Below are positions 1 through 11,361 of a stretch of DNA of 64,000 nt, in pieces. A program made the position numbers and the translations under genes. Position 1 is the first letter of the stretch. Each line of letters opens with the position of its first letter. The notes under the pieces were generated by a model that saw nothing but the letters and a program-made list of their open reading frames with translations, searched no databases and was not told the origin of the DNA. This DNA comes from Fragilariopsis cylindrus CCMP1102. Taxonomy: Eukaryota; Bacillariophyta; Bacillariophyceae; Bacillariales; Bacillariaceae. The stretch spans positions 372,001 through 436,000 of the forward strand of contig FMBT01000302.1 in assembly GCA_900095095.1 (NCBI GenBank), read 5' to 3'.

Positions 1-1
1 G

Positions 2-859
2 AGTACGACACAATCATCCGATGAAACTAATAATAAGACCGACTATTGTTCATACAGTGAAGAAGATTATATACAACACCAGATACATGTTGATGAAACT
101 AATTTATCAGTAATAAAGAAATTAAGAGAACAAAATCTTTTTTATAAAGAAGATATTCAAAGAGAAGATTTAATGGAATGTTTACTTTATTGCACAAATA
201 ATGAAGATTGTGACAATTACGATGACAGTGACAGTGACGATGACGATGACGATGATAATGACGACCACAGTAGTGGTTTCTACTTTGCAGAAAAAAGATT
301 CCGTTATTTAGTAGATTGGGATCCAATCAGCTTAACGAAGGAACGAAATAATCGGGTTGATGGACGATTACCTTTACATCTTTCTGTTATGAATACCTTC
401 AACATCAACCACCACAAGAAGAAAAAGAAGGAGAATAAGAATAATACAAGACATGATGCTGCTGTATTTGGATTACGTGGATTTCGAACAGTCCTCGATG
501 CAGGGATACGTCATTATCCAACAAAAGTTGGTTTTCTTTTCCATAAAGCTATAAATAATGATCGTACACCCTTTCAGATGGCATGTAATAAATATGGAAA
601 AGAAGCGGTAATGCAGATTGTTCATGACGTTGTCAATATCGGTGATAATTACAACAACACTGCTACCAGTAGTACTAGTACCTTTATGGAAACATTAATT
701 ACTGCTGCGATCGATGAAACAATACATTTAGATTGTATATTTTTCTTGTTGCGTAAAGAACCTTCGGTATTTTACAAATATCGTCGTCTGTGTCGTCGAA
801 CGAAGATGGAGGTAAATGCAATCCGGTGGGGTCAACGACGACAACGAAAATGGCGATGA
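2..859 (+). CDS. Ankyrin-like diatom family protein, 5'-partial
   Basis: The reading frame is open from the left edge of the window, so the start lies outside. It is clearly a paralogue of the intact gene at 25447-26760. Shared landmarks in order are LVxWDP, a PLH motif, GxxxYPxKxG, TPFQMAxxKxG and a C-terminal AAIDExIHLDCIxFL block. An Asp tract (DSDSDDDDDDD) sits between two blocks. The biochemical role is unknown; such diatom families are usually annotated as ankyrin-like or hypothetical and I see no catalytic motif. After the last conserved block (about base 765) the C-terminus diverges from the paralogue. A different frame (790-1011) carries a KRKR-rich tail like the paralogue's NKRKRE end, so the reading frame may have slipped near base 780. 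Confident as a family member, less sure of the true C-terminus. Confidence 0.75.
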   Translation, partial: STTQSSDETNNKTDYCSYSEEDYIQHQIHVDETNLSVIKKLREQNLFYKEDIQREDLMECLLYCTNNEDCDNYDDSDSDDDDDDDNDDHSSGFYFAEKRFRYLVDWDPISLTKERNNRVDGRLPLHLSVMNTFNINHHKKKKKENKNNTRHDAAVFGLRGFRTVLDAGIRHYPTKVGFLFHKAINNDRTPFQMACNKYGKEAVMQIVHDVVNIGDNYNNTATSSTSTFMETLITAAIDETIHLDCIFFLLRKEPSVFYKYRRLCRRTKMEVNAIRWGQRRQRKWR

Positions 860-1748
860 TAACAAATGATCAACAACAAAAACGAAAGAGAGGAATGCTA
901 GTAATAACACTGGCAAGGAGGAGGATAGCAGCGAAAATGATGAGCATGGTCATGGAGTCAGGAATCATAAATGGAAGACACCGAGATAGACATAATTCTG
1001 CTACTAGCTAGCTAGTATCGTCATTCCAATATTGAATGCAGTTTGCTTTTATAAAAGACTCCTGCCCCGGGAACAACAAAACCCGATAATTTATTGTAAA
1101 GATTCTTTATTGAGTATAATGTATTTATCTAAATGAGAACAGGTGCTATAGCTATTATCTCAACGTCTACGCCTTCATCTGTAGCGACCTTATCGCCATT
1201 TCCGTTGCCATTTCCAATACTACCATTGTCAGTATCATCCGTTGCAGCACTGATGACGGAAGTAGTAGAAGGAGCATTTGTTACTTCTTCCGTCTTGATA
1301 CTACTTCTGAACAGGAGGAAATATTATTATCATTAGCATTGACTTTTGGCGTTGTTCTGCTTGTTCTAGTTCTTGTTCTTCTGCATATTAACGGTGGTAC
1401 AAGTTCTGCAGCTTATTTATGCCGTCGGATATGCTTGATTCGGTTCCCTTTTGGTATTGATAGTATTGACGCTGATATGGTTGTATGACATAAATTCTAT
1501 CTCCTAGAGAATTTACATCACCATCAGCATCAGCACTTGTCTAAGTCCTAAAAAATTCCGAAAAAAGAAATGACAATATTTCATACGTGCATAAATTCGA
1601 TTCCCAGCCATTCGTGAATGAGCAAATTCGAAAGTTAAGAATCAACCATCACAACAAAAACAAGAAACACAAAACACAAGGTTAACAACAACAACGACAA
1701 CAGCAGCAACAGCAACAAAAGCACGCAATCACAGGAAGGAACGCGAAC
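860..1748. other. Intergenic, with a possible C-terminal tail remnant on the minus strand
   Basis: No convincing gene. On the minus strand about 1330-1130 reads for roughly 65 codons as a Thr/Ser/Asn/Gly-rich tail ending in a stop, resembling the low-complexity C-termini of the ankyrin-like family, but it has no start. Bases 1585-1625 (the stretch around ccattcgtgaatgagc) are repeated in inverted orientation near 12030-12075, suggesting that this is family 5' flanking DNA. A CAA/CAG-rich stretch at 1680-1720 precedes the next gene. Confidence 0.4.
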
Positions 1749-2563
1749 ATGTTTTCTTTGACGAAAAGGAAACCATCATCGGCTATTGATGCCGGTGGTG
1801 CAATTGAAGATACAGATATAGCAATACAGAAAATGAAGGATAGTGGATTTGATTTAGGTACAGACATCAATCAAGAACAACGGATCCTCGATTTGCGGAT
1901 GGGTAAGACATTGGGAACGGGTAACTCCTATGACTAATTTTGTTATTAAAGGAGACCTGAAAATGTGTCGTTATTTGTTTGTAAACGGTGCTAAATGTAC
2001 CCGACCAACTCTAGCTGATATAAAATTTTCCATTATTGATGGCAGCAAAAGAAGGACATATAGACATTTGCAAATGGCTGTTATGCATGGTGCAAAAGAA
2101 GACATACAAAAGCTAGATCTTATGGGAGATGGAACTCCCTTACGCAGCACGATCCTTACCCACGCTGCTTCTATGCGTACACTAGAGAATATGTAAAGAA
2201 AAAATTTAGTTTAGTCAATGGTTGATACTTAATGGAGCTCTTTGTTGCCAAGATTATAATGATTCTGGTCAGATTGATGAAGTTGTTTTGAAACGTGATT
2301 TAAGTATAGATTCAAGACCAATGTTTTTATCTTGGGCACAAGATGAATTAAAAATACGTAATAATTTTCTTTTCTTTCTTTATGGTACAAGCACAAATCA
2401 ACACAAACAACAACATCTCTTCTTCAATGGGAATAAATCTGGTATCATGGAGAATATTGCAGACTATGTTGGTATTGTACGTGGTAGGGATCTTCGTATA
2501 ATACGGCAATTAGCATCTATATTGTCTACTTTGATTCAAGAGGACGAGGAAAGTAGCAACTAA
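1749..2563 (+). pseudogene. Broken ankyrin-repeat-type family gene
   Basis: Three consecutive plus-strand pieces in three different frames together resemble one member of a large diatom ankyrin-type family. The pieces are 1749-1937 (ILDLRMGKTLGT), 1930-2196 (VIKGDLKMCRYLFVNGAKC, then GAKED) and 2222-2563 (LILNGALC-like, SGQIDEVVLKRDL, FNGNKSGIMENIADYVG, RIIRQLA). The helix pairs KGDLKMCRYLFVNGA and WLILNGA are ankyrin-like. Frame changes fall near 1925 and between 2196 and 2222, and the middle piece is itself divergent, so at least three lesions are likely. The 3' end (2462-2735) is duplicated at 12097-12318. Confident as a decayed family member; exact lesions less sure. Confidence 0.65.
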
Positions 2564-3069
2564 GGGTGCGGTGGAAGAAGATCTCATCAACGATCAGAAT
2601 TGGGATAACAGCAACAAGAAGTCAAAAGGGATGGAAGATTATGGAATGAGAAAAGATAGAGGGACTGTACACGTAGACTCATAGAATTTACTAAAAATTA
2701 GTATAATAGTATTAGTAATACACGGATCCCTCATAACACATACGGTACTTCACTATACATAGACTTAATACTATATTTATGCATAAGCTATGAACTTCTA
2801 CTTATTATCATTCATGAATTTTATAAATCTATTACTGTCTATGTTTGTTTTTATGATAGGTTTTCTCCCTATCATTTAGCTAGCTAGATTGAAAGAAGAG
2901 CAGAAATATATCCAGCCGTCAGAATTTAATATGGGTCGACACCCCCACGTAGGTATGGTGATACCGTGAACCATAGATGATAGATGATAGAGTACGGTAT
3001 GGAAGAATAGTATTCGTCTAAGCACTTCTTTGAACCAGCACATACAAAAAAGACGACACTGCTTGTTCG
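2564..3069. other. Intergenic, 3' flank of the ankyrin-type gene
   Basis: No gene seen. The first part (to about 2735) is the 3' untranslated flank, recognisable because a copy lies at 12170-12318. The rest is AT-rich with no supported feature. Confidence 0.5.
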
Positions 3070-5160
3070 TTAGTCTTTTCCAAGTGTCTGATCCATAAAT
3101 GCATTTAGTTCAATAATGCTACCAGTTTTTAATAAAAAATCTACCCATACGTCATTGGCCGCAGGATCATCAGAATTCACATCATCATCACTATTTTTCA
3201 TCTCGTCCGATGTGGTGTCATCGATAGTTATTCTCTCATGCTTTTCATGTTCATTACCATAATCGACACTCTTATTGCTGTCGAGGGGTCCATTAAGGTC
3301 ATCAAGATCGTCGCCGTCGACACCATCGTTGATATCTAACGATTGCGCCGTTGTCTCAGTAGTAGTAGTTTTGGTTGCTAAAGAAGATGAACAAAAGTCA
3401 CAATCATTGTTGTCGTTGTCGTTGTCGTTCGTTATTATTGTTGCCGAAGGCGAAGGAGTAGTAGCATTATTATTTTTCTTTTGTTGTTTTTTCTTTTTCT
3501 TCTTCTTTCTCTTTTTCGGCTGCTTCCCCCCATGATTACTATTATTATTATTGGCAGTACTAAGTTGTTGTTGTTCTTTTTGACAATCTTGTATTAATTC
3601 TTCTAAATCTAATTCTTTTTTCATTTCTTTTTGTTGTCTAATTTGTTTTATTATTGATGGATTAAAACAATCAAAACAATCTGTACAAAAAAAACATACA
3701 ACTAAGTTACTACCATCTGCCTCACCTGTTACACCACGAGTTATTAAATTTTCTCTTGCTTTTATTTTAGATGGACAACGAACTTCTGTACCAAACAAAT
3801 CACAATATCGTCTTGAATAGATTGCTCTACAACCCTTACAATGTATATAATTATATTCCATTAGTCGTACAATTTTTTCATCAGCAGTAACACCAGCAGC
3901 AGATGATGAGTTGATTAAATTACTAGTAATTTGTGTTGATAGTTTAATATTACGTTGATATGCTTTTTCATATCCATTAAACAAATGACGATTTTCATTA
4001 TTTTTATACATATCATTTTGATTTTGATCTTGATTTTCCCAATTACTATTATTACCATTTACACGTCTATAATCCCAACTACTATTACCACAATCATCAC
4101 CACTATGACGATTACTAATAAAACTATTTTGTCGACGCCATGTCGAATAAAACCAAAATATTTGTGTACTACATATTTCATCAATTTCTTTTAGTGAATT
4201 TAATATTGACAATGAAAATTGGATTTTTATTATTAATTCTGTTTTTGTTTCCATTCTTTTCATCCACATGCCAACCGATCGTACTAGTAAATAAATTTCA
4301 TTATTATCACCATTATTATTATTACCTTTACTTTGTTCATCACGTTCCCTTCGTTGTTTATTTAGTATATTAACTTTTTCATGTATACAAGATATACGAT
4401 TTTTTATGTCATCAATATCATGATTTAATTTATTAATTTTTGTATTGTATTCATTACTAAGTTTTTTAATATTTGTACCACTAGTAGTAACCGAAAATAA
4501 ATATGCTAATGGATGAAATTCAATAACACATCGCCTTGTGATTGACATTGCTTCTGTTGTTAATAATGCATCACCATTTCTATTCCTCCATGTAAATAAT
4601 GTTGATTCCATTGGTATTTTTTCTTTCCCATCTTGTGATGATCGTCCTGATGATATTATCATTGTTGGTGGTGATGTTATAATATTATTTGTATTTGAAT
4701 CTGAATTTGAATTTGAATTTTCATTGTCATTGTCATAATTTGCTTCTGGTTCTATTTTTTCTGTCTCTTTTTCTGTCTCATTTTCATCACTACTACTTTC
4801 GTGATTATTTTGATTATTCCGGATGACATTGTTGTTATTATCGTCGATAGGGATACTGTAATTGTCATTGTCTTCATTATTATTGTTATAATTCCTTTTC
4901 TTTGTTGCAGTACAATATGATACTGTTCCATCATGATGCCGATTTGTTATTGTTGTCCTACCGGTAGTAGCCGTCATCTTACCTTCGTCATTATTTTTGT
5001 TGTTTTCGACAAATTTATCATTACTTGAAGGATCATCAGTAGCAGCATCATCATCCTTGTTGTTCCTATGCTGACGAGGCAGTCCACTATTATTACCGAT
5101 GTAATGCTGTTGAGTACTATCACAACGACCACCACCACGCAGCAAGGTTGTAACTGTCAT
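3070..5160 (-). CDS. Unrecognised coiled-coil / CxxC...CxxC protein, paralogue of 6691-9869
   Basis: About 696 residues from the ATG at 5160; an ATG further upstream at 5280 would add 40 residues of less convincing sequence. The N-terminal third is Asn/Asp/Ser/Glu-rich and disordered. A conserved core follows: a HPLAY motif, a coiled coil (KINKLNHDIDDIKNRI), a WMKRMETKTEL helix ending in WRRQN, a YQRNIKLSTQI helix, then HCKGC and VVCFFCTDCFDC, which could bind zinc. The tail is acidic with a long Lys tract. The same ordered motifs occur in the divergent neighbour at 6691-9869, so the two form a pair of distant paralogues. I do not recognise the family. Nuclear location is only suggested by the basic tract. 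Confident as a gene, function unknown. Confidence 0.8.
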   Translation of the reverse strand: MTVTTLLRGGGRCDSTQQHYIGNNSGLPRQHRNNKDDDAATDDPSSNDKFVENNKNNDEGKMTATTGRTTITNRHHDGTVSYCTATKKRNYNNNNEDNDNYSIPIDDNNNNVIRNNQNNHESSSDENETEKETEKIEPEANYDNDNENSNSNSDSNTNNIITSPPTMIISSGRSSQDGKEKIPMESTLFTWRNRNGDALLTTEAMSITRRCVIEFHPLAYLFSVTTSGTNIKKLSNEYNTKINKLNHDIDDIKNRISCIHEKVNILNKQRRERDEQSKGNNNNGDNNEIYLLVRSVGMWMKRMETKTELIIKIQFSLSILNSLKEIDEICSTQIFWFYSTWRRQNSFISNRHSGDDCGNSSWDYRRVNGNNSNWENQDQNQNDMYKNNENRHLFNGYEKAYQRNIKLSTQITSNLINSSSAAGVTADEKIVRLMEYNYIHCKGCRAIYSRRYCDLFGTEVRCPSKIKARENLITRGVTGEADGSNLVVCFFCTDCFDCFNPSIIKQIRQQKEMKKELDLEELIQDCQKEQQQLSTANNNNSNHGGKQPKKRKKKKKKKQQKKNNNATTPSPSATIITNDNDNDNNDCDFCSSSLATKTTTTETTAQSLDINDGVDGDDLDDLNGPLDSNKSVDYGNEHEKHERITIDDTTSDEMKNSDDDVNSDDPAANDVWVDFLLKTGSIIELNAFMDQTLGKD

Positions 5161-5280
5161 TTGATTTGATTTGATTCGATTCGTTTCGTTTTGTGTTCGT
5201 ACGTCCTTTATCTTTCCACGTGAATGGGGAATACAGTACAGTACAATGCCATGCAATGAAGATAGAATTAGAAAAGGCAA

Positions 5281-6690
5281 ACGCCAAATAAATAGCGTTA
5301 GCTAGTGCTCGTACGTACGTACAATTCGTTTGCTGTTTGTGTTTCTTCTTCTTTTCCAAAAATCTTTCAGCGAACGTAAACAAAACAATCGACTTGACTT
5401 GCTGTCACGTTGAATGTGTTGACTCGGATGAGATTGGTTCAGCGAAGCGATACAACAAGATCTATATTGACTTTGTTATGTAACGAGCTCTCGCTAGCTT
5501 GATTGATAGTATGGAAGGTATTATGTGAAAAGATATTGGTAAGGGAAGTACATGTGCAGCCATGCATACCTCTTTGTTCTTCCGTCTATATAAGGAACGG
5601 GGGGGAGGGGAGGGAAACGACAAACTTGACAGTAGTCTAGTCGTAGGGGAAGAATTGTATCTCTTGCTCTTTTGATGACTGGGTTCTCTTTATTGCTGGT
5701 GCCGTTTGTACTAGTGATGCGCTTCCTTGGGTCGATTTGTAAATTGTGTGTTGCTTACTGTATGGCTCTGGTGTGCTGTGTTGTCCTATGTTCAGTTTTG
5801 CGGGCCGTCAAAAAAAGTTTGTTACAGTACTGTACTTTACTAATAAAATTAATTGTTGTGAGCTGAGGTTACTTTTGTCAATCGATCAATAAAAAAATGA
5901 TAAAAGCATTCTTCTACGATACGTACTGTAGAATTGATATTATTTAGAGAAAATCATTTTTTTTGACGCGACTACGATCTAGGGTTATGATTGATTGGTG
6001 GACAAAAGGACAGACGTCAAGCTATTAATCACAAATAGTATGTGTACTTACTACATGTACCAGACATACCTTTACATACCTTCTAAATACCTGTGCATAC
6101 GTATACATACCTTTACATACCTATACATATGTATTCATACATATAGGAGCATTTCAACATATTAAAAGTAAATGTTCGCCTGGCTACGCGAGAAGACGCG
6201 GGTAAATTTTTTAAATTCAAAAAGGAATAAGTAAATAATTACTTACTTATTACAATAGGCAATCACTTAGTCTGATACAAAAATACCGTTCACACCGGCA
6301 AGCTAGCACAATCACACATCTTCCATTTTTGAATTCGTCGAGGGAATTCGGCTTTGCTTCCTTTCCGTCTCATTATTTCCATATATCGATTAAATTTGCG
6401 CGCTTTTTTTACTCTGTAGAGAGTAAGAGAAGAATTTTGTAATTTCGGAAATTTGAAGGTTATCGCTCTTCATAACGCAGTATCTCTGCAATGTATTGCC
6501 CTTTTTTGAGTCAATGCAATCCCAATTAGGATGCTGAGTTTTGTTTCGCGAAGGAAAAAAGAGCACAAACCAGTACAGTAGTACAGTAGAATAAATGGTG
6601 CACAACTTTATAATCCAATCCAATCCAATGCAACTACAAAACAAACAGTAAATGCACTTATTGTATTGTTATAAAACATAAACATCAGCC
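5281..6690. other. Divergent intergenic region between the two paralogues
   Basis: No convincing gene. A TATA-like tatataagg at about 5585 precedes a short hydrophobic ORF (5672-5866, 64 residues) that I do not trust. Bases 6057-6143 hold a degenerate tandem of tacatacct-type units. The region presumably contains the promoters of both flanking genes. Confidence 0.4.
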
Positions 6691-9600
6691 ATGAATCAAT
6701 CTTCATCATCGTTGCCGCGAAGGGTGCAACGGCAACGGAAACAACAACAGCAGCAAGAGCAACTTGAACTTGAACAACAGCAGCAACTTGAACAACAACA
6801 TCAGCAGCAACTTGAACAGCAGCAGCAGCAACCGCAGCCGCAACGGAAACAACAACAGCGACAACGACAACCGGCTTCCCAGCAACAACTTGAACAACAT
6901 CAACAACAGCAACTTGAACAGCAGCAACTTGAACAACAGCCGCAACAGCAGCAACTTGAACAGCAACTTGAACAACAACAGCAACCGCGACAACCGGCTT
7001 CCCAGCAACTTGAACAGCAACAGCAACAACAGCAACAGCAACAACAACATGTGGTTGTACCATTTGAATTTATTACTAGTCCTACTACCGGTAGTACTAT
7101 TCATCCATTAGTTTATTGTTTTCATGTGGAAGAACGTGTACGTACATTAGAAAAATTCATTCAACAGGAACTTCAACCAAAAGTTTTACGGTTACAAGAT
7201 GAAAATGATTGGATTGATCAACGTACAAGTTCAACAAGTAGTTCAAATAGTAGTAGTAGTAGTAGTAAACTCAACAAACTCAAATACAAACAAATTCAAA
7301 TACAAAGATTGAAACATCAAGCATGGTTACATAAGAAAACAATAAAACGAAATGAATTACATCAAATACAATCGACATTCGAATTAGCATTAGATATATA
7401 TAAAATATCGAATATATTCAATCCAAATATATTACTTCTTACTGTATTATGGCAACGTAATCAAGAAACACAATCGATAAAGAATCCTACTAGTACTAGT
7501 ACTACTACTCCTACTGCAGGCGATTACGATGATAATGACTACATGAGCAGTATAAAGAAAGACAAAGACAATAGTCGTCGTCACCGTAGTAATAATCGTA
7601 ATCGTAATACTAAAAATGAAACTGATCCACATCTACAATTACTATCACGAGAATATCATTATGCATATACAGAAAATTTAAGACTATCAAAATCAATTCA
7701 AGAACGATTAGTAGGAATGAAAATGAAAGTGAAGACATCAACAACAACAGTAAAAACAAGAGATAATGGAAAAACTTGCAGTAAAGTTTCTGCTGCGAGT
7801 AGTTCGAGTACGAATGATGCTGCTGCTACCTCGGCCTCGCCGCCACCGTACGCCACAATCGTTTCTTCATTGATAGAATATTGTAAAGATTTTTGTATCT
7901 GTAATACATGTAAGGGGATGTTTCATAATGATTATTACAAAGCTCTTATTATTCGTAATAATGATGTTCCAAAAAGGAGGAGGAGGAACAGGAGGAAAGC
8001 ACAATCACATATAGTTGTAGTCATTGTTGGAATTCTAATGATGCGCGTGAGACACAGAAACGGCAGAAACTGCCACCACATACTGCCTTTCAGCAGCAGC
8101 AGCAACAATGGCAACAACAGCAACAACAACAGCAACGGGAACAGCAGCAACGACAGCAGGTGGAAAAACAAGATACGCTATCATCATCAACCACAACACC
8201 TACACCTACACCTACAACCGTTATGATTCCCGAGAAGATCTCATCGCCGATAGAAGAAGAGAAGAAACGGAAGCTCACCATCAAAAACAACAACAGCAAC
8301 AATAAGGAGAATATACAGCTCCAGCTACAACCAACAACGAATACGATCAAGGCTGATAATACTACTATTACTACTACTACTATTACTACTACTAGAGGTA
8401 TGAATAGCAAGAATACTACAAGTATGAGTAAGAATGCTTTATTTATGGGTGCTCGATATAGGGTAAGAAAGAATATTCTTCAAAAGCGAATGGCAGAAGC
8501 AGCAGCGAAGATGACAACTTCGACGGACGAACAATCCGCACCTACACGTAATGATGCTGATGCTGATGCTGATGCTGATGCTGATGCTGATATTAATATC
8601 AGCAATATCAGCAACGAAGGCATTCGACGATCATCGATAACATCTGCATCTGCATGCACGTCCGTGTCCACATCTGAATTTGTATATACAGGGAATGATG
8701 ATGCGGATACTTGTACTACTATAAGTATCGACAACGAAAACGAAGTACAGATTCGACAACCGACGAATTCTCCACTTCCTCCTGTTTCTACTACCACAAG
8801 TATTGTTCCCAATGCTACTCCAATCACAAGAAGTAGAAATGATAGTTGGAGTAGTTGTAGCTCATTGAAATTGATCGGTACAAACCCTATTGTAGAATCT
8901 GAACATCAAAGGGATATGTCCCTTCGTTCTTCATTTCGAAGTACATGTGCTTCGGTGATTGACAATGTTGTTGACGACCACAACGGTGATAACAACAAGT
9001 CATCAAAGAAGTCTGGTCGAACCAACACCAACACTACTACTGTTATATTTGGATCATCAACATCATCGATTTGTAGTAACTCAATTGCAGAATGTAACTC
9101 AATTGAAGAATCTTATCTTCGTCCTCCTTTAGGTGCTACTTCGGCGCGATTGAAGGCGAAAGCAAATGATGGCGACGGACGCAAGTCTTCTCAAATCATC
9201 AGAGAAGAAAAAGCCAGTAGTTCAAAGAGGGGTGATAGTTGGACTAGGTTTGGTTCATCATCGTCATCAATTTGTAGTACATCCATTATTGCAGAATATC
9301 GCGCTACCGAAGGGTATCATGAACTTCCTCCTTCGGGTCCTACCACTACTACTCCTTCTTCTTCGACGAGGCGATCCAAGTGGAAGACGATAGATGATGA
9401 CGAAGACAATAATAAGTCATCTCAAATCAAAAAAGAAAAATCTAACTCATCAAGAAAAAAAGGCGATAGTTGGAGTAGGTTTGGTTCATCTGAATCATCA
9501 ATTTGCACTACGCCGTCCGTTGCAGAATCTGAATCCATGCATAGTACTAGATATATTAGTGGTATCATGAAGAAGAAAAGCAAAACTTCATCAAAATCGT

Positions 9601-9869
9601 CATCATCATCGAGATTGTCACCGATAAAAGTTGAACATTTTCCTTTACCGAAAAAGGTCCGATTTCAGTTGCCAGAAGATCATCTTGATAAAAGTGCACA
9701 TTCAAGAGAGACATCATACACCGACGATTCATCTGTGTTAAGTCATAGTCCTTATTCGGTCGACCTCGATACATCCACTGATCTTTACGGCGGCAATGAT
9801 GATTATTTTTGCAAATGTGATTCATTCTTAGATTATCTTGAGAAGAATATTATGAAACAAATCATATAA
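6691..9869 (+). CDS. Unrecognised Gln-rich coiled-coil / CxxC protein with SSxC repeats, frame break near 7971
   Basis: Starts with a poly-Gln region (about residues 5-120) built from LEQQ units. The core matches the 3070-5160 gene: HPLVY, a coiled coil, WLHKKTIKRNEL ending in WQRNQ, YAYTENLRLSKSI and CNTCKG. At the AAAAA run at 7971-7975 the sense frame changes: the next frame reads KKEEEEQEES, then a YSCSHCW motif (the second CxxC, as in the paralogue), another poly-Gln tract and on without a stop to 9869. So 6691-8020 and 7970-9869 are one gene split by a one-base indel. The C-terminal half has at least three copies of a DSW-x-x-FGSSxSSIC-like unit (from about 8838, 9225 and 9463) and a PKKVRFQ segment that fits the PP1-docking RVxF pattern. 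Function unknown. Confidence 0.75.
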
Positions 9870-10152
9870 AAGCAGGCAGGCATCATATTGAAAGTTGGAC
9901 ATCTTCATACCCAAAGTTAAAGGGATACATAACGTATCGACCGAAAACGCAAGATGCTATATGGTACCTCGATATTTAAATGTCTTCCTGATTCTGCATA
10001 GATAATTTCTATAATGAAGGACGCATGATATATATCTTACTACACTACTATATCATTGCTAGTTCTACTATATAATTGATAAATATATACTTATAATCAT
10101 AATTACTTCGATCGATAATAATATTATCATGCTATGTGGTACAACGGAAATA
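9870..10152. other. Convergent 3' spacer
   Basis: AT-rich spacer between two convergent genes. It has no supported feature apart from short AT palindromes, and presumably carries both polyadenylation regions. Confidence 0.4.
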
Positions 10153-11361
10153 TCATAATCTTATTACTTTCTTCTTTACCATCTCGTTGTTTATCATGCT
10201 TGAGCAGGAAATTCCAACTCCCAGATTATATGTATCATTCAACATATCAGTAGTTTTATTCCATTTCTTTTTTGTTCTGTGCATAATGACAGTAGGAAGA
10301 CCAATCGCTAATACACCAAATGCTGCAACTATTGGAATTGCATATGGTTGTGTAGCAACTAGAACGGCTGCAGGTGCAGTCGTAAGTGCTGTTATTTCCG
10401 TTGTTGCAACAGCCGCACATAAGGCCTGTAACGTACACCATTTGCCTGTCTTGCACCAAACTGCTGCAGTTTCACAATTATTATATGCCCAATGATATGG
10501 CATATCTAATACAGTCACTGAATATTCTTGAAGGAATAGTACTCTTGATAGAACTAATACGGATGGATCACATTCATTACCAGTAGATGTTCCAGGACTA
10601 GGATTTTTAACTAGTTCCCAAAATGTTGCCCTATAGATAACCTTAATCCATCCTGTAACAGGACTAACATAAGTTCTCCAACCACCAGGAGCTGCTTTAT
10701 TGGAATTAAATGGATTACTCAACATATTAGAACCACCTGATGATGTGGATGCTTTTTCATGGAGAGAAATATTTGAAAAATCACTTATACATAACATCCA
10801 TAAATTTTCTACATCATCCCAATATACTTTCATAACAATACCATGATGATGATAAAGAGGAATACCAGCAACTTTATACCATTGATATACATGATCACCA
10901 GGAATAAAGGGACAAAACGAAGGAAAATTTGATGCTGGTGGTTTGTTGGGGTCGGTCGTTGTTTTGATAGAACTTAATTCTATTTCATCGTCGTCTTGCT
11001 GCTTCTCGAGGACCTTCTTCTTCTTCTTGTTGGGAGCCGCCAATGATGATTGACTGCTTTTCATTATTACTGATAATAATGTTGCTGTTGTTTCCGAACA
11101 TATCTTTAATTCATCAATGATCTCTTCCTCGCCTTCCGACAACTCGTCATCATCGCTATGATGATCATCGTCGTCGTATTCTTTAAGTAATTGATCTGTG
11201 GTAGCGGCGACAATTTGTTTCGATTTCTTCATTGTCGTCGTTAATAACTCTCTGATGATCCCCTCCTCACCTTCCGATAGTTCATCATCATCGTCACGGT
11301 CGTAGTCGAAGTTGATTGATACTACCTCGTTAGAATGATTATCTTTCCCAGAAGTTGCCAT
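10153..11361 (-). CDS. LRAT-domain (NlpC/P60-like) protein with acidic N-terminus and membrane segment
   Basis: 402 residues. The LRAT core starts at GDHVYQWYKVAGIPLYHHHG (His about 171-173) and continues to the catalytic-type NNCETAAVWC (Cys about 296). This His...NCE order is diagnostic of LRAT/H-rev107 thiol acyltransferases and phospholipases. A long insertion lies between the two. A C-terminal segment rich in Ala/Val/Ile (about residues 315-365) is likely membrane-associated and is followed by a basic HRTKKKW. The N-terminus has two copies of an acidic DDDELSEGEE-I-I-x-EL unit about 55 residues apart. The expected role is acyl transfer on membrane lipids, inferred from the family only. 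It is convergent with the gene ending at 9869. Confidence 0.8.
   Translation of the reverse strand: MATSGKDNHSNEVVSINFDYDRDDDDELSEGEEGIIRELLTTTMKKSKQIVAATTDQLLKEYDDDDHHSDDDELSEGEEEIIDELKICSETTATLLSVIMKSSQSSLAAPNKKKKKVLEKQQDDDEIELSSIKTTTDPNKPPASNFPSFCPFIPGDHVYQWYKVAGIPLYHHHGIVMKVYWDDVENLWMLCISDFSNISLHEKASTSSGGSNMLSNPFNSNKAAPGGWRTYVSPVTGWIKVIYRATFWELVKNPSPGTSTGNECDPSVLVLSRVLFLQEYSVTVLDMPYHWAYNNCETAAVWCKTGKWCTLQALCAAVATTEITALTTAPAAVLVATQPYAIPIVAAFGVLAIGLPTVIMHRTKKKWNKTTDMLNDTYNLGVGISCSSMINNEMVKKKVIRL

Noticed and set aside
5672-5866. Short hydrophobic ORF after a TATA-like box
   Set aside because: 64 residues, no conservation signal visible, and a TATA-like match alone is weak in AT-rich DNA.
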